A stretch of DNA of 64,000 bases. Source: Roseiflexus castenholzii DSM 13941. Lineage in GTDB: Bacteria > Chloroflexota > Chloroflexia > Chloroflexales > Roseiflexaceae. The notes under the pieces are model-generated. The model was not told the origin of the DNA and did no database searches. It was given only the letters and a program-made list of their open reading frames with translations. Shown in pieces: positions 63,860-64,000 of this stretch (positions are counted from its first letter, which is position 1; each line of letters begins with the position of its first letter). The stretch is from contig NC_009767.1 of NCBI RefSeq assembly GCF_000017805.1, forward strand, positions 3,782,001-3,846,000, in the 5' to 3' direction. A program made the position numbers and the translations under genes.

Positions 63860-64000
63860 ATGCAGAATCAACCTGTGGTTATCGCGCAGCGCAGCGGACC
63901 CAGCCTGCTGATCCGCGCGCTCTACTTCATCGTCTTTGGATTGTGGTTCAGCAGCATCTGGACGGCCATCGCATGGGTGTTGTGCGTCACAATTATCGGT
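63860..64000 (+). CDS. YccF-domain membrane protein, N-terminal part only
   Basis: The gene starts with ATG at 63860 behind TAAGGAGAC and runs off the window. The visible 47 residues begin MQNQPVVIAQRSGPSLLIRA and then enter a membrane segment, ALYFIVFGLWFSSIWTAIAW. This matches the YccF (DUF307) inner-membrane domain, whose function is unknown. The remainder, normally a second YccF domain of similar length, lies outside the window. Confidence 0.8.
   Translation, partial: MQNQPVVIAQRSGPSLLIRALYFIVFGLWFSSIWTAIAWVLCVTIIG

Overview
The window looks like chromosomal DNA of a filamentous anoxygenic phototroph of the Chloroflexota, closest to Roseiflexus. The main reason is a compact gene block for the 3-hydroxypropionate CO2-fixation route: accD, accA, a fused malonyl-CoA reductase of 1229 residues, a three-domain propionyl-CoA synthase of 1912 residues, and accC. 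High GC, many GTG starts, CobW-type metallochaperones and surface proteins carrying an FLPLV-type motif fit the same group. The assignment comes from recognising protein families, not from a database search.

Layout. 1-3.6 kb: end of a histone-deacetylase-like gene, then hisH-hisA-(coiled-coil protein)-hisF. 3.7-7.5 kb: a fused MoaD-MoaE molybdopterin synthase, then a membrane glycosyltransferase and a CNNM/CorC-type membrane protein on the minus strand. 7.7-8.8 kb: a repeat element, a permease remnant and a small secreted protein. 9.3-25.3 kb: the 3-hydroxypropionate block, ending with an aldehyde-dehydrogenase-family gene and an AcuI/YhdH-like reductase. 25.3-33 kb: a membrane protein, an S41 protease lipoprotein, a truncated ADP-ribosylglycohydrolase, a 158-bp tandem repeat array and two BtuF-like genes flanking a thioesterase. 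33.2-36.4 kb: a chaperone and membrane-proteolysis group (CbpA-type DnaJ, a 40-residue membrane protein, a CbpM-like modulator, rhomboid, SDH/SppA-like protease). 36.8-43.7 kb: two COG0523 (CobW-like) GTPases, a DsrE-like protein, a zinc-ribbon protein and a glutathione peroxidase, interrupted by a large Ig-repeat protein gene with an in-frame stop. 44-47 kb: a G8/beta-helix secreted protein. 48.4-52.8 kb: a BrnT-type toxin-antitoxin pair and a two-subunit pyruvate-carboxylase-like enzyme. 53.3-64 kb: tRNA-Leu, fabZ, two glycosyltransferases, sortase, recA-recX, an MBL-fold hydrolase, pyrG and the start of a YccF gene.

How the genes work together. AccD/AccA/AccC make malonyl-CoA, Mcr reduces it to 3-hydroxypropionate and Pcs converts that to propionyl-CoA. 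The biotin carrier AccB is not in the window. The carboxylase pair at 49-53 kb may be anaplerotic. The two COG0523 genes have near-identical 15-bp palindromes (TGATA-N5-TATCA) over their predicted promoters, which suggests a shared metal-responsive repressor.

Repeats. Eight copies of a roughly 120-365 bp imperfect-palindrome element are scattered in gene gaps. Most end in ACCAAT/ATTGGT with TA at the edges, as expected of a non-autonomous (MITE-like) element. Two copies carry internal 22-bp tandem expansions. No transposase gene, rRNA or CRISPR array was seen.
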